A stretch of 64,000 nucleotides of DNA from Larkinella rosea (GCF_003858635.1 NZ_RQJO01000017.1:62001-126000), one strand, 5' to 3'. Positions 9,515 through 19,572 are shown, numbered from the stretch's first letter. The notes: generated by a model from the letters alone, not told the origin. Made by a program: numbers and translations.

Positions 9515-10483
9515 TTAATTAAGTACTGTTACTATTTGTCCGAAGACCACCGGTAACGATCCGGTTTTTATCTTAAAATCGTTTTGGCTGACTGTCCCGA
9601 CTGATTCCCGGAATACGAACCGGTTCGGCCAGTCCGGCCGGAAGTAATGTATTTTCTTCCCCCTGAACTGCGCATACTTTTCATTTCTTCGTACAGCCTC
9701 GCCAATAAAGCCATTTCGGCGGGATGTCGTAACCTGTACTGTCAGGGTATTTTCACCCGGTTTCGGGAATTTGGTCACATCAAGTTGATAAGGCGCAAAG
9801 AGCCTTTTTCCTACTGACTTGCCATAAACGGATACATTCGCTGTAAAAAATACTTTGCCCAAAGCCACGCCGTAATGCATCGCCGGATCAACGGTTTTCT
9901 GGGTGAAAGAAGCCGAATAAACGCTTTCGTCGGACTTGTATGTCCGTTGATCGTTTCCGGACGCATACCGCTCCATCCAACCGTAAGGTGATACTTCGTA
10001 GCTGTCGTTTCCGGTTGCGGTCTTTATGTTATCGTTTTCGGGAAGGAGGTAATCGTAGGTTTTGTCAACGATCATCGGATCGAGGTGATCGATGACGTAG
10101 TTTGTTTTGGATGAAGCAATGAACGACGGATTTCCGACGGTCGGAATCGACCCGGCGACAACAATCCGCCCATTTATGTCGGCAGGAGCCTGCCAGCGAG
10201 CTTTCGGGTTCGTACCTATCGTGAGGGGTTGCACTTCAACACCGGCAAAACCGTTGTCGGCCAGTACTTTAATTGTGCGCCGGAGTTCCTCGCTCGTGAT
10301 GGCGTTGCCGGGTAACCACCAGCGGGTAAAGGGGCCAAATGCCCGGGGCGCTTTTTGAAACGTGGCGGCATCGAAGTCAAAATACGGAAACCATTCGCTG
10401 GACTCAGCCGACGCGTTCGGTTCCGGCCCGCAGGCTAAACCGGCCAGACTGACCAACCTAATGACTAACGTACGTTTCTTCAT
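9515..10483 (-). CDS. Internally shortened GH106-like secreted protein
   Basis: This 322-residue protein begins like a GH106/alpha-L-rhamnosidase-type hydrolase: signal peptide, then FGPFTRWWLPGNAITSEELRRTIKVL and GFAGVEVQPLT at residues 48-88. From about 190 it resembles the C-terminal beta-sandwich of the same family (KRLFAPYQLDVTKFPKPGENTLTVQVTTSRRN). The long catalytic middle, several hundred residues in full-length relatives such as the 947-residue protein at 54.8-57.7 kb, is missing, while the frame stays open. It is therefore probably an in-frame deletion product, either inactive or reduced to a binding protein. It sits between SusD and the haem dehydrogenase gene in the same direction. 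Confidence 0.6.
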   Translation of the reverse strand: MKKRTLVIRLVSLAGLACGPEPNASAESSEWFPYFDFDAATFQKAPRAFGPFTRWWLPGNAITSEELRRTIKVLADNGFAGVEVQPLTIGTNPKARWQAPADINGRIVVAGSIPTVGNPSFIASSKTNYVIDHLDPMIVDKTYDYLLPENDNIKTATGNDSYEVSPYGWMERYASGNDQRTYKSDESVYSASFTQKTVDPAMHYGVALGKVFFTANVSVYGKSVGKRLFAPYQLDVTKFPKPGENTLTVQVTTSRRNGFIGEAVRRNEKYAQFRGKKIHYFRPDWPNRFVFRESVGTVSQNDFKIKTGSLPVVFGQIVTVLN

Positions 10484-10540
10484 AAAACCAGGTGAGCAAC
10501 TCGAAATCGTATTTGTCAGCGCTACGCAAAGCGGCTAAAA

Positions 10541-10580
10541 AGAATAAAAACCCGACCGGTTTTCGGAAAAACCGGTCGGG
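10541..10580 (-). terminator. Rho-independent terminator after the SusC/SusD pair
   Basis: A perfect 13-bp GC-rich stem (10551-10563 with 10568-10580, 4-nt loop) is followed on the minus strand by TTTTTATTCT. It lies 10 bases after the SusD stop, so the GH106-like gene downstream probably depends on read-through or its own promoter. Confidence 0.85.
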
Positions 10581-10589
10581 GTAAGGTCA

Positions 10590-12095
10590 TTAAAAATTAG
10601 GCGTCAAAGCCGCTTCAACGGCTGGCAGACCATAGTAGTCGTCCAGAACCGTAAAGGCGTTTGGTGGCGGAACCGCCCCTTTCGGGAAATAGTAGTCCAG
10701 CGGATTGGCCTTCACTTTCGCACCGTACGCACCGATGATTTCCTTCACACGGCCCGTCCGGGTCAAATCAAACCAGCGTTTGTTTTCGAAAGCCAGTTCA
10801 ACGCGTCTTTCCTTAAAGATGGCTTCCCGCATGGTAGCCTGCGACGTAGCCGTGGTAGCGGCCAGACCGGCCCGGGCCCGTACCTGATTCAGATAGGTAG
10901 CTGCGTCGGCGGTTTTTCCCTGCTCGTTCAAGGCTTCTGCCAGGAACAGCAGTACTTCCGCATAGCGGTAAACCGGCCAGTTCTGGCCCGTGTTGTTGTG
11001 CAGCGAGTGCGGCCGAACGTATTTTTTGATGTACGGATACACCTTGTTGTCCCGCAGACTCTGGCTGAGGGTTACGTAACCAATGGAGATATCCTTCCGT
11101 TTATCGCCGGTTTCATAGGCCGCAATCAGGTCCGGTGTCGGAATGTTGTTACTCTCCTGCGAGGTAGGCTGCGCATTCGAAGTTCCGGTAAACGGTTGCA
11201 ACTCAGCCGCGGTGATCGGCGAAGGCATGAAGCGGTACATCTGGTTACCGTTGTAGCCCGCAGATCCTTCCATATACTGAATTTCAAAAATCGACTCCTG
11301 GTTGTTCTTGTTGGTAGCCGTGAACGAAAAGGCATTGTTGTAATCAGGCATCAACATATAACCGTCGTTAGCCACAACATCCTTCAGCACGGTTTCTGCC
11401 TGAGCCCATTTTTTCTGGGTGATGTATAGGTTTGCCAGCAGCGTTTTAGCCGCACCCGAGGTGGCGCGTCCGGCTTCCTGTTTCGCTTTATTCAACAGGC
11501 CTTTGCTAGCGTCTGTCGCGTCTTTTTCAATTTGCGCGTAGACCTGATCGGCCGTTGCCAGCGGTGAAGCCGCATCTTCGCGACTGGTAACCGGCGTTAA
11601 GTGCAGTGGAACTTTACCAAACAGGCGGATCAGATCAAAATAAGCAAAGGCCCGCAGGAACTGAGCCTGTCCTTTCAAATTGTTTTTGGAGTCAGCTCCA
11701 AAATTGACTGCGTCAATGGTCGTTAGAATCTGATTGGCTCGCGCAATGATCTGGTAATTAAGGCGATACTGCACCAGCACGTTATCGTTGGCCGTTACAC
11801 CGTTAGCCGTTGGAACCGCAAAATCGGCAACGTTCTCCGTGGCATCAACGGCACCATACAGTGTGTTCCGACCATAGTAGGTATTATCGGAGTGCATCTC
11901 CTCCAACACCCAGGCCCGCTCGTTAAACATCTGCCGAAGCGGTGCATAGGCCGCATTGACAGCCTGCTGGAAGTCAGCTTCCTTGCTGAAAAAAGTGGCC
12001 GAACTCAGAGCGGTTTCGGGCACAACGACTAAGAAATCCTTGCAACTGCTTAAGACAAAAGCCATAAGCCCGGCTGCGATGTATTTTGTTTTCAT
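10590..12095 (-). CDS. SusD/RagB family nutrient-binding outer-membrane lipoprotein
   Basis: This 501-residue lipoprotein is exported to the outer-membrane surface, where SusD proteins cap the SusC channel and bind glycan. The lipobox is LSSC at about residues 15-18. SusD-family markers follow: tetratricopeptide-type helices (GQAQFLRAFAYFDLIRLFGKVPL near 145), YAEVLLFLAEALNEQGKTADAATYLNQVRARAGL near 385, and FKERRVELAFENKRWFDLTRTGR near 430. Length is normal. It lies 38 bases after the SusC gene at 12.1-15.3 kb and is followed by a strong terminator. The ligand is unknown; the neighbours suggest an oxidisable glycoside. Confidence 0.96.
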   Translation of the reverse strand: MKTKYIAAGLMAFVLSSCKDFLVVVPETALSSATFFSKEADFQQAVNAAYAPLRQMFNERAWVLEEMHSDNTYYGRNTLYGAVDATENVADFAVPTANGVTANDNVLVQYRLNYQIIARANQILTTIDAVNFGADSKNNLKGQAQFLRAFAYFDLIRLFGKVPLHLTPVTSREDAASPLATADQVYAQIEKDATDASKGLLNKAKQEAGRATSGAAKTLLANLYITQKKWAQAETVLKDVVANDGYMLMPDYNNAFSFTATNKNNQESIFEIQYMEGSAGYNGNQMYRFMPSPITAAELQPFTGTSNAQPTSQESNNIPTPDLIAAYETGDKRKDISIGYVTLSQSLRDNKVYPYIKKYVRPHSLHNNTGQNWPVYRYAEVLLFLAEALNEQGKTADAATYLNQVRARAGLAATTATSQATMREAIFKERRVELAFENKRWFDLTRTGRVKEIIGAYGAKVKANPLDYYFPKGAVPPPNAFTVLDDYYGLPAVEAALTPNF

Positions 12096-12133
12096 TCCTG
12101 ATCAGAATTAAATAGTTTAAAAATCGGCCAGAC

Positions 12134-15100
12134 TTAGAAATTCAGGTTGATGCCCAGCGTGTAGGTACGTGGAACCGGGTAGCTGGAGAAGTCAACCCCC
12201 TGGCTCAGGTTACCACCATCGCCATTTCCATCACCTTGTGCACTGGTTTCCGGGTTTGGTCCACCGGTGTATTTCGTGAATACATACACCTGTTGGATGG
12301 AAGCGTAGAGACGAGCCGATTTAAAGAATTTGTTGATCGCACCGATGTTGTAACCCAGCGTGATGTTTTTGATCGTGAAGAACGAGGCATCGGCCAGGAA
12401 TTGCGTACTGTTCCAGTCGCGTTCGATACCGGTAAAGTTACCGCCGTTATTGGTGGCGCCAAACATGCCGGCACCCGGCGTGATGACGGTCGTAGCCACG
12501 CCCGCTGCGTTGTTTTGGACCCGGAAACGATCTTTCACACCTGCAACCATGTTGAAAACCGCATCGAGGTTGGCCGTGCTGTAGAGGTGGCGAACCCAGA
12601 GTTGGTTACCGTATGAACCCGATCCTACGACGGAGAAATCCCAGTTTCCGTACGTCAGGGTGTTGGTAATCCCGTAAAGGAATTTCGGGAAGGGCGTGCC
12701 AATGATGGTGCGGTCATCGGCATCACCACCGTACGTAATTACGCCGTCGCCGTTCACATCTTTCATTTTGATCGTACCAATGGCCGAGCGACCCGGAATG
12801 ATCGGTGAGTTTTTCAGCTCTTCCGCGTTTTGGTAGTACCCTTCCTTGATCAAACCGTAGAACTGGCCGAACGGCTGACCCACCTGCGTAATGTGGAACG
12901 AACCGTATACGCGGTCGATGCCCGGAGCCAGCGAAACCACCTTGTTCCGGTTGAACGAAATGTTGGCGTTGGTCGTCCATTTCAGTTTGCCTTCCGTGTT
13001 ACGGGTTGTCAGAGCGAATTCGTGGCCCCAGAATTTAATCTCACCGATGTTATCGTTGAAGTTACCAAAACCGGCTTCCTGTGGAATCTGTACGGCGTAC
13101 AACAGGTTGGTAGTCCGTTTCGAATAGTAGTCATACGTGAACTGAATCCGGTCGTTGAGAATACCCAGGTCTAAGCCTAAGTCAAGCTGTTTGGTCGTTT
13201 CCCAACCCAGGTTGTTGTTCGCCAGGGAGGTTACCGCGGCACCCGTGGCTACGGTACTACCAAAAACCGAGTTGACGGTGTTGTTCACCAGCGCGTATTG
13301 GGTGTAGTTACCGATGTTGTTGTTACCGATTACCCCGTAGCTGGCCCGCAGTTTAGCAAAAGACACCTGTGAGATACTTTTTACGAAATCTTCATCCGAA
13401 ATAACCCAGCCAGCGGATACCGACGGGAACGTACCCCAGCGGTTGGCCGAACCGAACCGCGAAGAACCGTCCGTCCGGATTGCGGCCGTCAGCAGGTATT
13501 TTCCTTTGTAGTTATACGACAAACGCGACAGATACGACGTCAGTGTCCATTCGTTCACGCCATTGGTCGTACCACCCCGGTTGATGTTCAGCGCGCCCTG
13601 GATTGTTGGCAGCCGGTCGTCGGCGTAGGTGTCGGCCTGAATTCGGGAGAATTCCTGGTGGTACCGCTGGTTCGTAAAACCGCCCAGCAATTCGAAGTTG
13701 TGCTCGCCGAAAGACCGCGAGTAGGTAGCCGTATTTTCGTTCAGCCAACCTACGTTCTCCAGACTTTGACGGATCGAAACGGCCGTGGTTGGAATCGGAA
13801 CGTTGATTGCGCTCGTAGCCGTCGACGGGTTGAAGAAGAAAAACTTGTTGTTTTCAAACTCGACGTTGATTGTCGATTTCAGGTTCAGACCTTTGATCGG
13901 GCTATATTGAATGTACGCATTGCTCAGGATCTTGGTCTGTTTGGTTTCGTTGACCAGTTCCTTGGCGGCCCGTACCCAGTTCGGATAAGCAAAGATGTTC
14001 CCCGTACTGCCCGGGAACTGGTTAAACTTGGTCAATTCACCGTTTGCATCGTAAATCGGCATCACCGGCCAGGTGTGCAAAGCGTTGAAAAGAATACCGG
14101 TTCCGCGGTCACCGTCGGTACGGGGCGTGTTATCGAAAACATATTGCGGAGCCACGTTAAAGCCAACCCGGACTTTTTCAGAGATGTCGTAATCCGTATT
14201 CATCCGAAGGGAATAGCGGTTGTATTTGGTATTCAAAACCACCCCTTCCTGATTGAAGACCCCGGCAACAATCGACGTTCTGGATTTTTCCGTGTTCGAT
14301 GAAATACTCAGGTTGTAGCTCTGAATGGGAGCTTTCCGCAGCAGGGCGCCATACCAGTCGTTGTTTTTTCCTTCGTATTGTGAAGGATTCTGGAATTCGA
14401 CCGGAACCGCCTGGCCCTGATCTTCGTAGTATTCTTTTTTGAACTGCGCAAATTCAACGGCGTTCAGCATTTTAACCCGGCCTTTTTCCGGAACCTGCTG
14501 CATGCCGTAATAGGCGTTGAAACTGACGCTGGTCTGACCCGCTTTTCCGCGCTTGGTCGTCACCAGCACAACGCCGTTGGCAGCCCGTGAACCGTACAGC
14601 GAGGTTGAAGAGGCATCTTTCAATACCGTAATTTCCTCAATTTCATCGGGGTTGATGGCACCAATGCTACCGGTAATCGGAAAACCATCGACTACGTACA
14701 GCGGATCGCTACCGGCCGAAACCGATAACTGGCCCCGAATCCGGACCGACATCCCCTGACCGGGTTTCCCCGTCGTCTGGTTGATTTGAACCCCCGCCAG
14801 ACGCCCCTGTAATTTCTGAGTCACCTGCGAAACCGGAATGTCTTTCAGTTCCTTTGCGGATACGGTTTGAACGGCACCGGTTACTTCTTTTTTCAACTGG
14901 CTACCGTAACCGACCACGACCACTTCCGACAGCGTCTGGTCATCGGGCTTCATTTTGATCGTCAGGTTGGTTTGCGAGCCAACGGTAATTTCCTGTTTCA
15001 GGTAACCCACGGAGCTGAAAACCAAAACCGCCCGTTCGCTGGTAACAGAAATTTTGAATTTACCCTGGGCATCGGTCGTGGTTCCCTGGCTGGAGCCTTT

Positions 15101-15325
15101 CACAACGACGTTGACACCGGGCAGGCCGGAACCGGATTCGTCGGTTACTGTTCCGGTAACATCGGCCAGAACGGCCGGGGCATTGGTTGTTGGCTTGTTC
15201 TTACTGACATCACCATCGGTATTGGCCCAAACGGTGCTGGTTACTAAACTCACTAACAGACACGGAACCAGCATCTGTTTTACATAAAATCGGGGATCAC
15301 CCAATGGAGTAATACATCTTTTCAT
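12134..15325 (-). CDS. SusC/RagA family TonB-dependent outer-membrane transporter
   Basis: This protein of 1,063 residues forms the TonB-dependent outer-membrane channel paired with the downstream SusD. A signal segment precedes a carboxypeptidase-D-like regulatory domain (VTGTVTDESGSGLPGVNVV), a TonB-box-like stretch and the SusC signature SEVVVVGYGSQLKKEVTGAV. The plug contains YVVDGFPI and DASSTSLYGSRAANGVVLVTT, and the barrel ends in LGINLNF with terminal Phe. I chose the ATG at 15325 because it gives a plausible signal peptide; the frame is open to an ATG at 15418, but that extension is not signal-like. Substrate specificity is unknown. Confidence 0.95.
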   Translation of the reverse strand: MKRCITPLGDPRFYVKQMLVPCLLVSLVTSTVWANTDGDVSKNKPTTNAPAVLADVTGTVTDESGSGLPGVNVVVKGSSQGTTTDAQGKFKISVTSERAVLVFSSVGYLKQEITVGSQTNLTIKMKPDDQTLSEVVVVGYGSQLKKEVTGAVQTVSAKELKDIPVSQVTQKLQGRLAGVQINQTTGKPGQGMSVRIRGQLSVSAGSDPLYVVDGFPITGSIGAINPDEIEEITVLKDASSTSLYGSRAANGVVLVTTKRGKAGQTSVSFNAYYGMQQVPEKGRVKMLNAVEFAQFKKEYYEDQGQAVPVEFQNPSQYEGKNNDWYGALLRKAPIQSYNLSISSNTEKSRTSIVAGVFNQEGVVLNTKYNRYSLRMNTDYDISEKVRVGFNVAPQYVFDNTPRTDGDRGTGILFNALHTWPVMPIYDANGELTKFNQFPGSTGNIFAYPNWVRAAKELVNETKQTKILSNAYIQYSPIKGLNLKSTINVEFENNKFFFFNPSTATSAINVPIPTTAVSIRQSLENVGWLNENTATYSRSFGEHNFELLGGFTNQRYHQEFSRIQADTYADDRLPTIQGALNINRGGTTNGVNEWTLTSYLSRLSYNYKGKYLLTAAIRTDGSSRFGSANRWGTFPSVSAGWVISDEDFVKSISQVSFAKLRASYGVIGNNNIGNYTQYALVNNTVNSVFGSTVATGAAVTSLANNNLGWETTKQLDLGLDLGILNDRIQFTYDYYSKRTTNLLYAVQIPQEAGFGNFNDNIGEIKFWGHEFALTTRNTEGKLKWTTNANISFNRNKVVSLAPGIDRVYGSFHITQVGQPFGQFYGLIKEGYYQNAEELKNSPIIPGRSAIGTIKMKDVNGDGVITYGGDADDRTIIGTPFPKFLYGITNTLTYGNWDFSVVGSGSYGNQLWVRHLYSTANLDAVFNMVAGVKDRFRVQNNAAGVATTVITPGAGMFGATNNGGNFTGIERDWNSTQFLADASFFTIKNITLGYNIGAINKFFKSARLYASIQQVYVFTKYTGGPNPETSAQGDGNGDGGNLSQGVDFSSYPVPRTYTLGINLNF

Positions 15326-15633
15326 AATCGAGAAGGTAAATAGTTTAAGAAAATGAACGCCCCACGTTGACGTGGAGGTGAGGCCCTGACGATTCTGACA
15401 TCCTGGACTCGTTTTCATTGTTTTGACTTAGAGCATGTTTGAGATTTGGTTAAGTTTCACTTACGACGTTAAGGTGGTGCTTTTAGGAATAATAAAAATC
15501 AAACCTGAAGCTTGCACGGATGCATTAAATGCATGAGCAAACTACAAGTTATTATCAAATTAGTTCAATTTACGGAGAGGTAAGGCAATAACTATCCTTT
15601 ACTCTGCTGTTTTTTGCAAAAAAGAGCGTTTTT
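15326..15633. other. Intergenic region between DUF1501 and second SusC, with a 15-bp palindrome
   Basis: No gene is supported in this 308-base gap. It contains a perfect short palindrome ATGCATTAAATGCAT at 15520-15534, about 195 bases upstream of the SusC start and possibly an operator, and a T-rich stretch on the minus strand just after the DUF1501 stop (15600-15640) that may help termination. I could not assign a convincing -33/-7 promoter pair. Confidence 0.4.
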
Positions 15634-17067
15634 TTAGGATAATAAGTCCATAACGGCTTTTCCCTTGCCGTCAGGCGTCGTGTAGAAGGGGCGTTTTTCG
15701 ATTTCGTATTGGGTGTCCGGCGCAATGCCCAGCGCGTGGTAGATGGTCTGGTGGATGCCGTCGATTTTTACCGGATTTTCGATGGATTTACACGGGCGTT
15801 CGTCAGCGGTTTTTCCGTACACAAACCCGCGCTTGATCCCCCCGCCAAACATCAGCACCGAGGCACCGTCGGTAAAGTGACGGTGCATTCCGTAAAACTT
15901 CATGTCCGACAGAATGTCCGGCTGGTTCACCTGTTCTTTTACTTTCTCGCCCGGACGACCTTCGACCATCATGTCGCGGCTGAATTCGCTGGCGAGAATG
16001 ATCATCGTCCGATCCAGGTGACCGGTTTTGTCCAGATCCGCCACGAGTTGGGCCACCGGGCCGTCGATCAGTTTCTTCATGTCCACCATCCGCGTATGGC
16101 CGTTTTCGTGGGTGTCAAACCCTTTGAACGGTTCGTATTCGGTGGTCACACTGATAAACCGCGCGCCCTGTTCGGTCAACCGGCGGGCCAGCAGACAGCC
16201 CAGGCCAAACTTACCGGTATTGTAGATATCGTAGCTTTCTTTCGGCTCCGTACTCAGGTCAAAGACCTTTGCTTCGGGCGAATTTAGAAGCATATAGGCC
16301 TGCTCCATCGAACGTTTGAGCGATTCTTTCTGGTAGTCGCTGCCAAACTCACCGATCGGGCTGTTGCTCACCAGGTCGTTGTATAGCTGGTTCCGACGTT
16401 CAAACCGGCTCGAATTCATCCCCACCGGCGGACGCACGCTTTCCAGTCCCTGACTGGGGTCGGGGATAAAGAAAGGACCAAATTCATTGCCCAGAAAACC
16501 GGCGGTGTGGAAGGCCTTCAACTCTTCGGCTTCGCCCACCGTAAACCGCTGACCAATGTCGATAAACGCCGGAATAACCGGGTTTTTCGGCCCGAGTTCC
16601 TTGGCAATCCAGGAGCCAATGTGCGGAGCGGCAACGGTTTGAGGTGGTTCGTAACAGGTATGCCAGTGGTATTGGTGCCGCGAATGCAGAATAAAGCCCA
16701 GATCGGCCGAAACATACGACCGGATCAGCGTTCCCTTGTCCATCACTTTCCCGATGGACTGAAGTCCTTCCGAAAAATGAATGCCGTCCAAAACCGTTGG
16801 AGCCGATTTGAACGTACTCAGAACCCGGTTTCCTTCCATACCGGTTTCGAAAGGGGTATACCGCTTCGGATCGAAGGTTTCGGTATGGGCCATGCCCCCG
16901 GCCATCCAGAGCAGAATAACCGTGTCGGCAGTACCGTCGGTCTGACCGATTTTCTTGGTTTTACAGCCTGACAGGAGACTGGCCATGGGAGCGCTCGCTG
17001 CTAAAGCCGCCATCGTGGCGGCACTTGTTTTTTGCAGAAATTCCCGTCTGTTCCAGGTGCTTTTCAT
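15634..17067 (-). CDS. DUF1501 domain protein with Tat-type signal
   Basis: This 477-residue protein begins with a twin-arginine signal (NRREFLQKTSAATMAALAAS) ending in a lipobox-like LLSGC, so it is probably exported folded and perhaps lipid-anchored. The mature part is a DUF1501 domain, related to alkaline phosphatase/sulfatase folds: VILLWMAGGMAHTETFDPK near residue 50, HSRHQYHWHTCYEP near 130 and DTHENGHTRMVDMKKLIDG near 315. The reaction of DUF1501 proteins is not established. It starts 20 bases after the DUF1549/DUF1553 gene; the two families are habitual partners in Planctomycetes and occur together in some Bacteroidota. Confidence 0.92.
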   Translation of the reverse strand: MKSTWNRREFLQKTSAATMAALAASAPMASLLSGCKTKKIGQTDGTADTVILLWMAGGMAHTETFDPKRYTPFETGMEGNRVLSTFKSAPTVLDGIHFSEGLQSIGKVMDKGTLIRSYVSADLGFILHSRHQYHWHTCYEPPQTVAAPHIGSWIAKELGPKNPVIPAFIDIGQRFTVGEAEELKAFHTAGFLGNEFGPFFIPDPSQGLESVRPPVGMNSSRFERRNQLYNDLVSNSPIGEFGSDYQKESLKRSMEQAYMLLNSPEAKVFDLSTEPKESYDIYNTGKFGLGCLLARRLTEQGARFISVTTEYEPFKGFDTHENGHTRMVDMKKLIDGPVAQLVADLDKTGHLDRTMIILASEFSRDMMVEGRPGEKVKEQVNQPDILSDMKFYGMHRHFTDGASVLMFGGGIKRGFVYGKTADERPCKSIENPVKIDGIHQTIYHALGIAPDTQYEIEKRPFYTTPDGKGKAVMDLLS

Positions 17068-17087
17068 GGTTGTATTATCTTGAATAA

Positions 17088-19448
17088 TTAATTAATCAAT
17101 TGAAATTCAGGGTGCAGGCTGATGGCCCACACCAGATCCTGGATGCCTTCAATGCTCGGCTTCTTGCCGACAATTTTCTCGGCAACGGCCAGTTCCTTGG
17201 GTTGCGGCTCGCGTCCCAGGGCTTTTCGATACAACTCCTTCACGATCAGATCCGAAGTCGGGTACTTGGCTTTCCAGATGATGGCCCCATTTTTCAGCGC
17301 GGTGTTAAACTTGGCCCCGTTGGTCAGTTCGAGCGCTTGCAGGAGGTTGGCCTGGGAAGTCCGGCTGGTACTGACGGTTTCACGATTCGGACGACCCAGA
17401 GCGGTCAGGAACGGGTCGTTTTTCACGAGCGATGCCCGTGGGAACGGAATTTCCTGCTTGATGGTTTCGGGCAGGAGTTTGGTCGCCAGCGACGTATCGC
17501 CATAAACCGGGTTAAAGACAATGCTGACGGCGTCGGCAAACTGTTCGGCCGACAACCGACGGCGCACCATGCCTTCAAACACGTAGGTCGGAGCCGTCAG
17601 CAAGGCTGGGTCTTTCACGCTGATCGAGGGTAACTGATACGTTTTCGACGTCAGGATGGTTGTCATCAATCGCTTGATGTTGTAGCCATTGGCCGTGAAA
17701 TCGGATGCCAGCCAGTCGAGCAGATCCTGGCTCCAGGGTTCGTTGTCCATCATATCGACGGGCTCGACCAGGCCACGGCCCAGCAATTGTGCCCAGATGC
17801 GGTTTACGAGCGTCCGGTAAAGCCGTCCATCTTTCGGTTGTACCATGAACTCCGCCAGTTGGCGAAGCCGTTCGGGCGTCGGTGCTTCGCCGTTGATTGT
17901 TCCCAGTTCCTTGAACAGAATCCGGCGTCCGGCCATTTTGCCGGTCGGTTTGTCGCAACGGTGAATTTCCAGCGTCGTATCGGAAAATACGTTGGCAAAG
18001 GCGTAGGAGTCGGCCAGTTTCCAGTCGCTGATGAAACTGTCGTGGCAGGATGCACATTTCAGGTTCAGTCCTAACAAGACCTGCGCCACGTTCTGAGCGG
18101 CCTGCATTTCAGTACTTTGGCTCGAATTAATGGTTCCGCGCCACTTGATGCCTTTGATAAATCCGGCCGATTCTTCGGTCGGGCTCACCAGCTCGCGTAC
18201 AAACTGGTTGTACGGTTTATTATTTTTCAGTGACGCATACAGCCACTTCGTGATGTCGAACCGGCCTTTGGTGATGTAACCGGTGCCGGAATAATCATTG
18301 CGCAGCGCGTCATTCCAGAACGTGAGCCAGTGCTGGGCGTAATCTTCGTTGCGATTCAGCAATTCAGTTACCAGAATTTCGCGTTTGTTCGGGCGCGGAT
18401 CGGCCGTAAAAGCCTGAATCTGTTCGGGAGTCGGCAACAATCCTATCACGTCCAGGTACACCCGACGAATGTAGGTATGATCGTTCACCACGGTTTTCCA
18501 GGCAATTTTATTCTTCTGGAAGTATACGTTAACAAACCGGTCGATCGGGTTGGTCAGGTCGCCGGTTGCCGCCGGAATTGCGGGCAGACGAGGTTCCAGA
18601 GCGGCTACGCGGTAAATGCTTTTTTCGGCACCACTGGGCCAGGGGGCACCTTGTTTGATCCAGAATTCGAGCACGGCGATTTCTTTTTCCGTGAGCCGTT
18701 TGCCTTTTGTCGGCATGGCGTCGTCGTGACCCGCCGGGAGTTTAACCCGCCGAATCATATCACTGTCTTCGGGGTGACCGGCTTTCAGAATCGGGCCGTT
18801 TTCACCCCCTTTGAAAAGGAGTTCTTTCTTGTCCAGCCGCAGTTCGCCCTTCGTTTTGGTGGCGCTGTGGCAACTGTAGCAGTTGTGGGCCAGAATGGAC
18901 CGGACTTCCAGGTTCAGGTCCTCAATCTGCTTGGGATTCAGGGGTTGATTCGTAGTACTGATGAAGGCAAGGTTAGGATTGGGTGCCGAAGGCGATTCCT
19001 TTTCGCTCCCAAATGGCAAAACACTGGTCAGGTAATCTTCGCCGTGCGTTAACAAAGCGCCGTAATGACCGGCAATGGTTACGCCAAAAACCGTCAGAAA
19101 AAGCAGCGTCCGATACAACGCCTGACGACCGGAGCGCAGTGCAAAAACCGTAATCAGGGCGAGCGCCATGGTGGCAAGTCCTGACCACTGGTGGACAGTT
19201 ACGGTTTGGCCGCCGTATTCCTCCTGGTTAATCAAAATAAGTCCGAAGGCTGCGGCAATCACCGAACTGATGGCGCCGATCCAGACCAGGGCGGTAATAC
19301 CGGCCCGCATATCGTTCGATTTCCGGGACCAGCCGATGATTTCAAGCAACAGAGCCACACAAAGCAGACCGACCGGAAAATGGACGATCAGCGGATGCAG
19401 ACGACCCAAAAACTGCCAAAGCCAAAAAGATTCTGTTAAAACGGTCAC
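17088..19448 (-). CDS. Cytochrome-like DUF1549/DUF1553 protein with N-terminal membrane domain
   Basis: This 786-residue protein has about four transmembrane helices at the N-terminus (LHPLIVHFPVGLLCVALLLEI is typical of DUF2231-like domains), then a planctomycete-type cytochrome segment with CYSCH near residue 190 and HDDAMPTKGKRLTEKEIAVLEFWIKQGAPWP. DUF1549 follows (about 300-500, including CASCHDSF, a second haem-like motif), then DUF1553 (about 530-770). It probably works with the DUF1501 protein in the cell envelope, but the substrate is unknown. The start is a GTG at 19446-19448; no better ATG precedes the first helix. A family hairpin separates it from the SusD gene upstream. Confidence 0.9.
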   Translation of the reverse strand: MTVLTESFWLWQFLGRLHPLIVHFPVGLLCVALLLEIIGWSRKSNDMRAGITALVWIGAISSVIAAAFGLILINQEEYGGQTVTVHQWSGLATMALALITVFALRSGRQALYRTLLFLTVFGVTIAGHYGALLTHGEDYLTSVLPFGSEKESPSAPNPNLAFISTTNQPLNPKQIEDLNLEVRSILAHNCYSCHSATKTKGELRLDKKELLFKGGENGPILKAGHPEDSDMIRRVKLPAGHDDAMPTKGKRLTEKEIAVLEFWIKQGAPWPSGAEKSIYRVAALEPRLPAIPAATGDLTNPIDRFVNVYFQKNKIAWKTVVNDHTYIRRVYLDVIGLLPTPEQIQAFTADPRPNKREILVTELLNRNEDYAQHWLTFWNDALRNDYSGTGYITKGRFDITKWLYASLKNNKPYNQFVRELVSPTEESAGFIKGIKWRGTINSSQSTEMQAAQNVAQVLLGLNLKCASCHDSFISDWKLADSYAFANVFSDTTLEIHRCDKPTGKMAGRRILFKELGTINGEAPTPERLRQLAEFMVQPKDGRLYRTLVNRIWAQLLGRGLVEPVDMMDNEPWSQDLLDWLASDFTANGYNIKRLMTTILTSKTYQLPSISVKDPALLTAPTYVFEGMVRRRLSAEQFADAVSIVFNPVYGDTSLATKLLPETIKQEIPFPRASLVKNDPFLTALGRPNRETVSTSRTSQANLLQALELTNGAKFNTALKNGAIIWKAKYPTSDLIVKELYRKALGREPQPKELAVAEKIVGKKPSIEGIQDLVWAISLHPEFQLIN

Positions 19449-19481
19449 TGGTTATGTTGGGTTGTATGGGGTTGAAAAAAG

Positions 19482-19572
19482 GGTTACGGTTTGCGGTATT
19501 CAGTTTACGGTGGTGGAAGCATTCTGTTCCTGCGCCAGCCAACCGTAAACCAAAAACCGCATACCGTAAACT
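19482..19572. repeat. Inverted repeat, TACGGTTTTCGG family
   Basis: Inner arms GTTTACGGT (19503-19511) and ACCGTAAAC (19542-19550) enclose GCATTCTGTTCCTGCGCCAGCC, a conserved core also seen in the copies at 5.8, 36.1 and 37.0 kb. Outer arms around TACGGTTTGCGGTAT (from 19485) pair with ACCGCATACCGTAAAC (19557-19571). It sits in the gap between SusD and the DUF1549/DUF1553 gene. Confidence 0.8.

Noticed and set aside
15326-15418. N-terminal extension of the second SusC starting at 15418
   Set aside because: The extra 31 residues are not signal-like; the ATG at 15325 gives a normal exported N-terminus.
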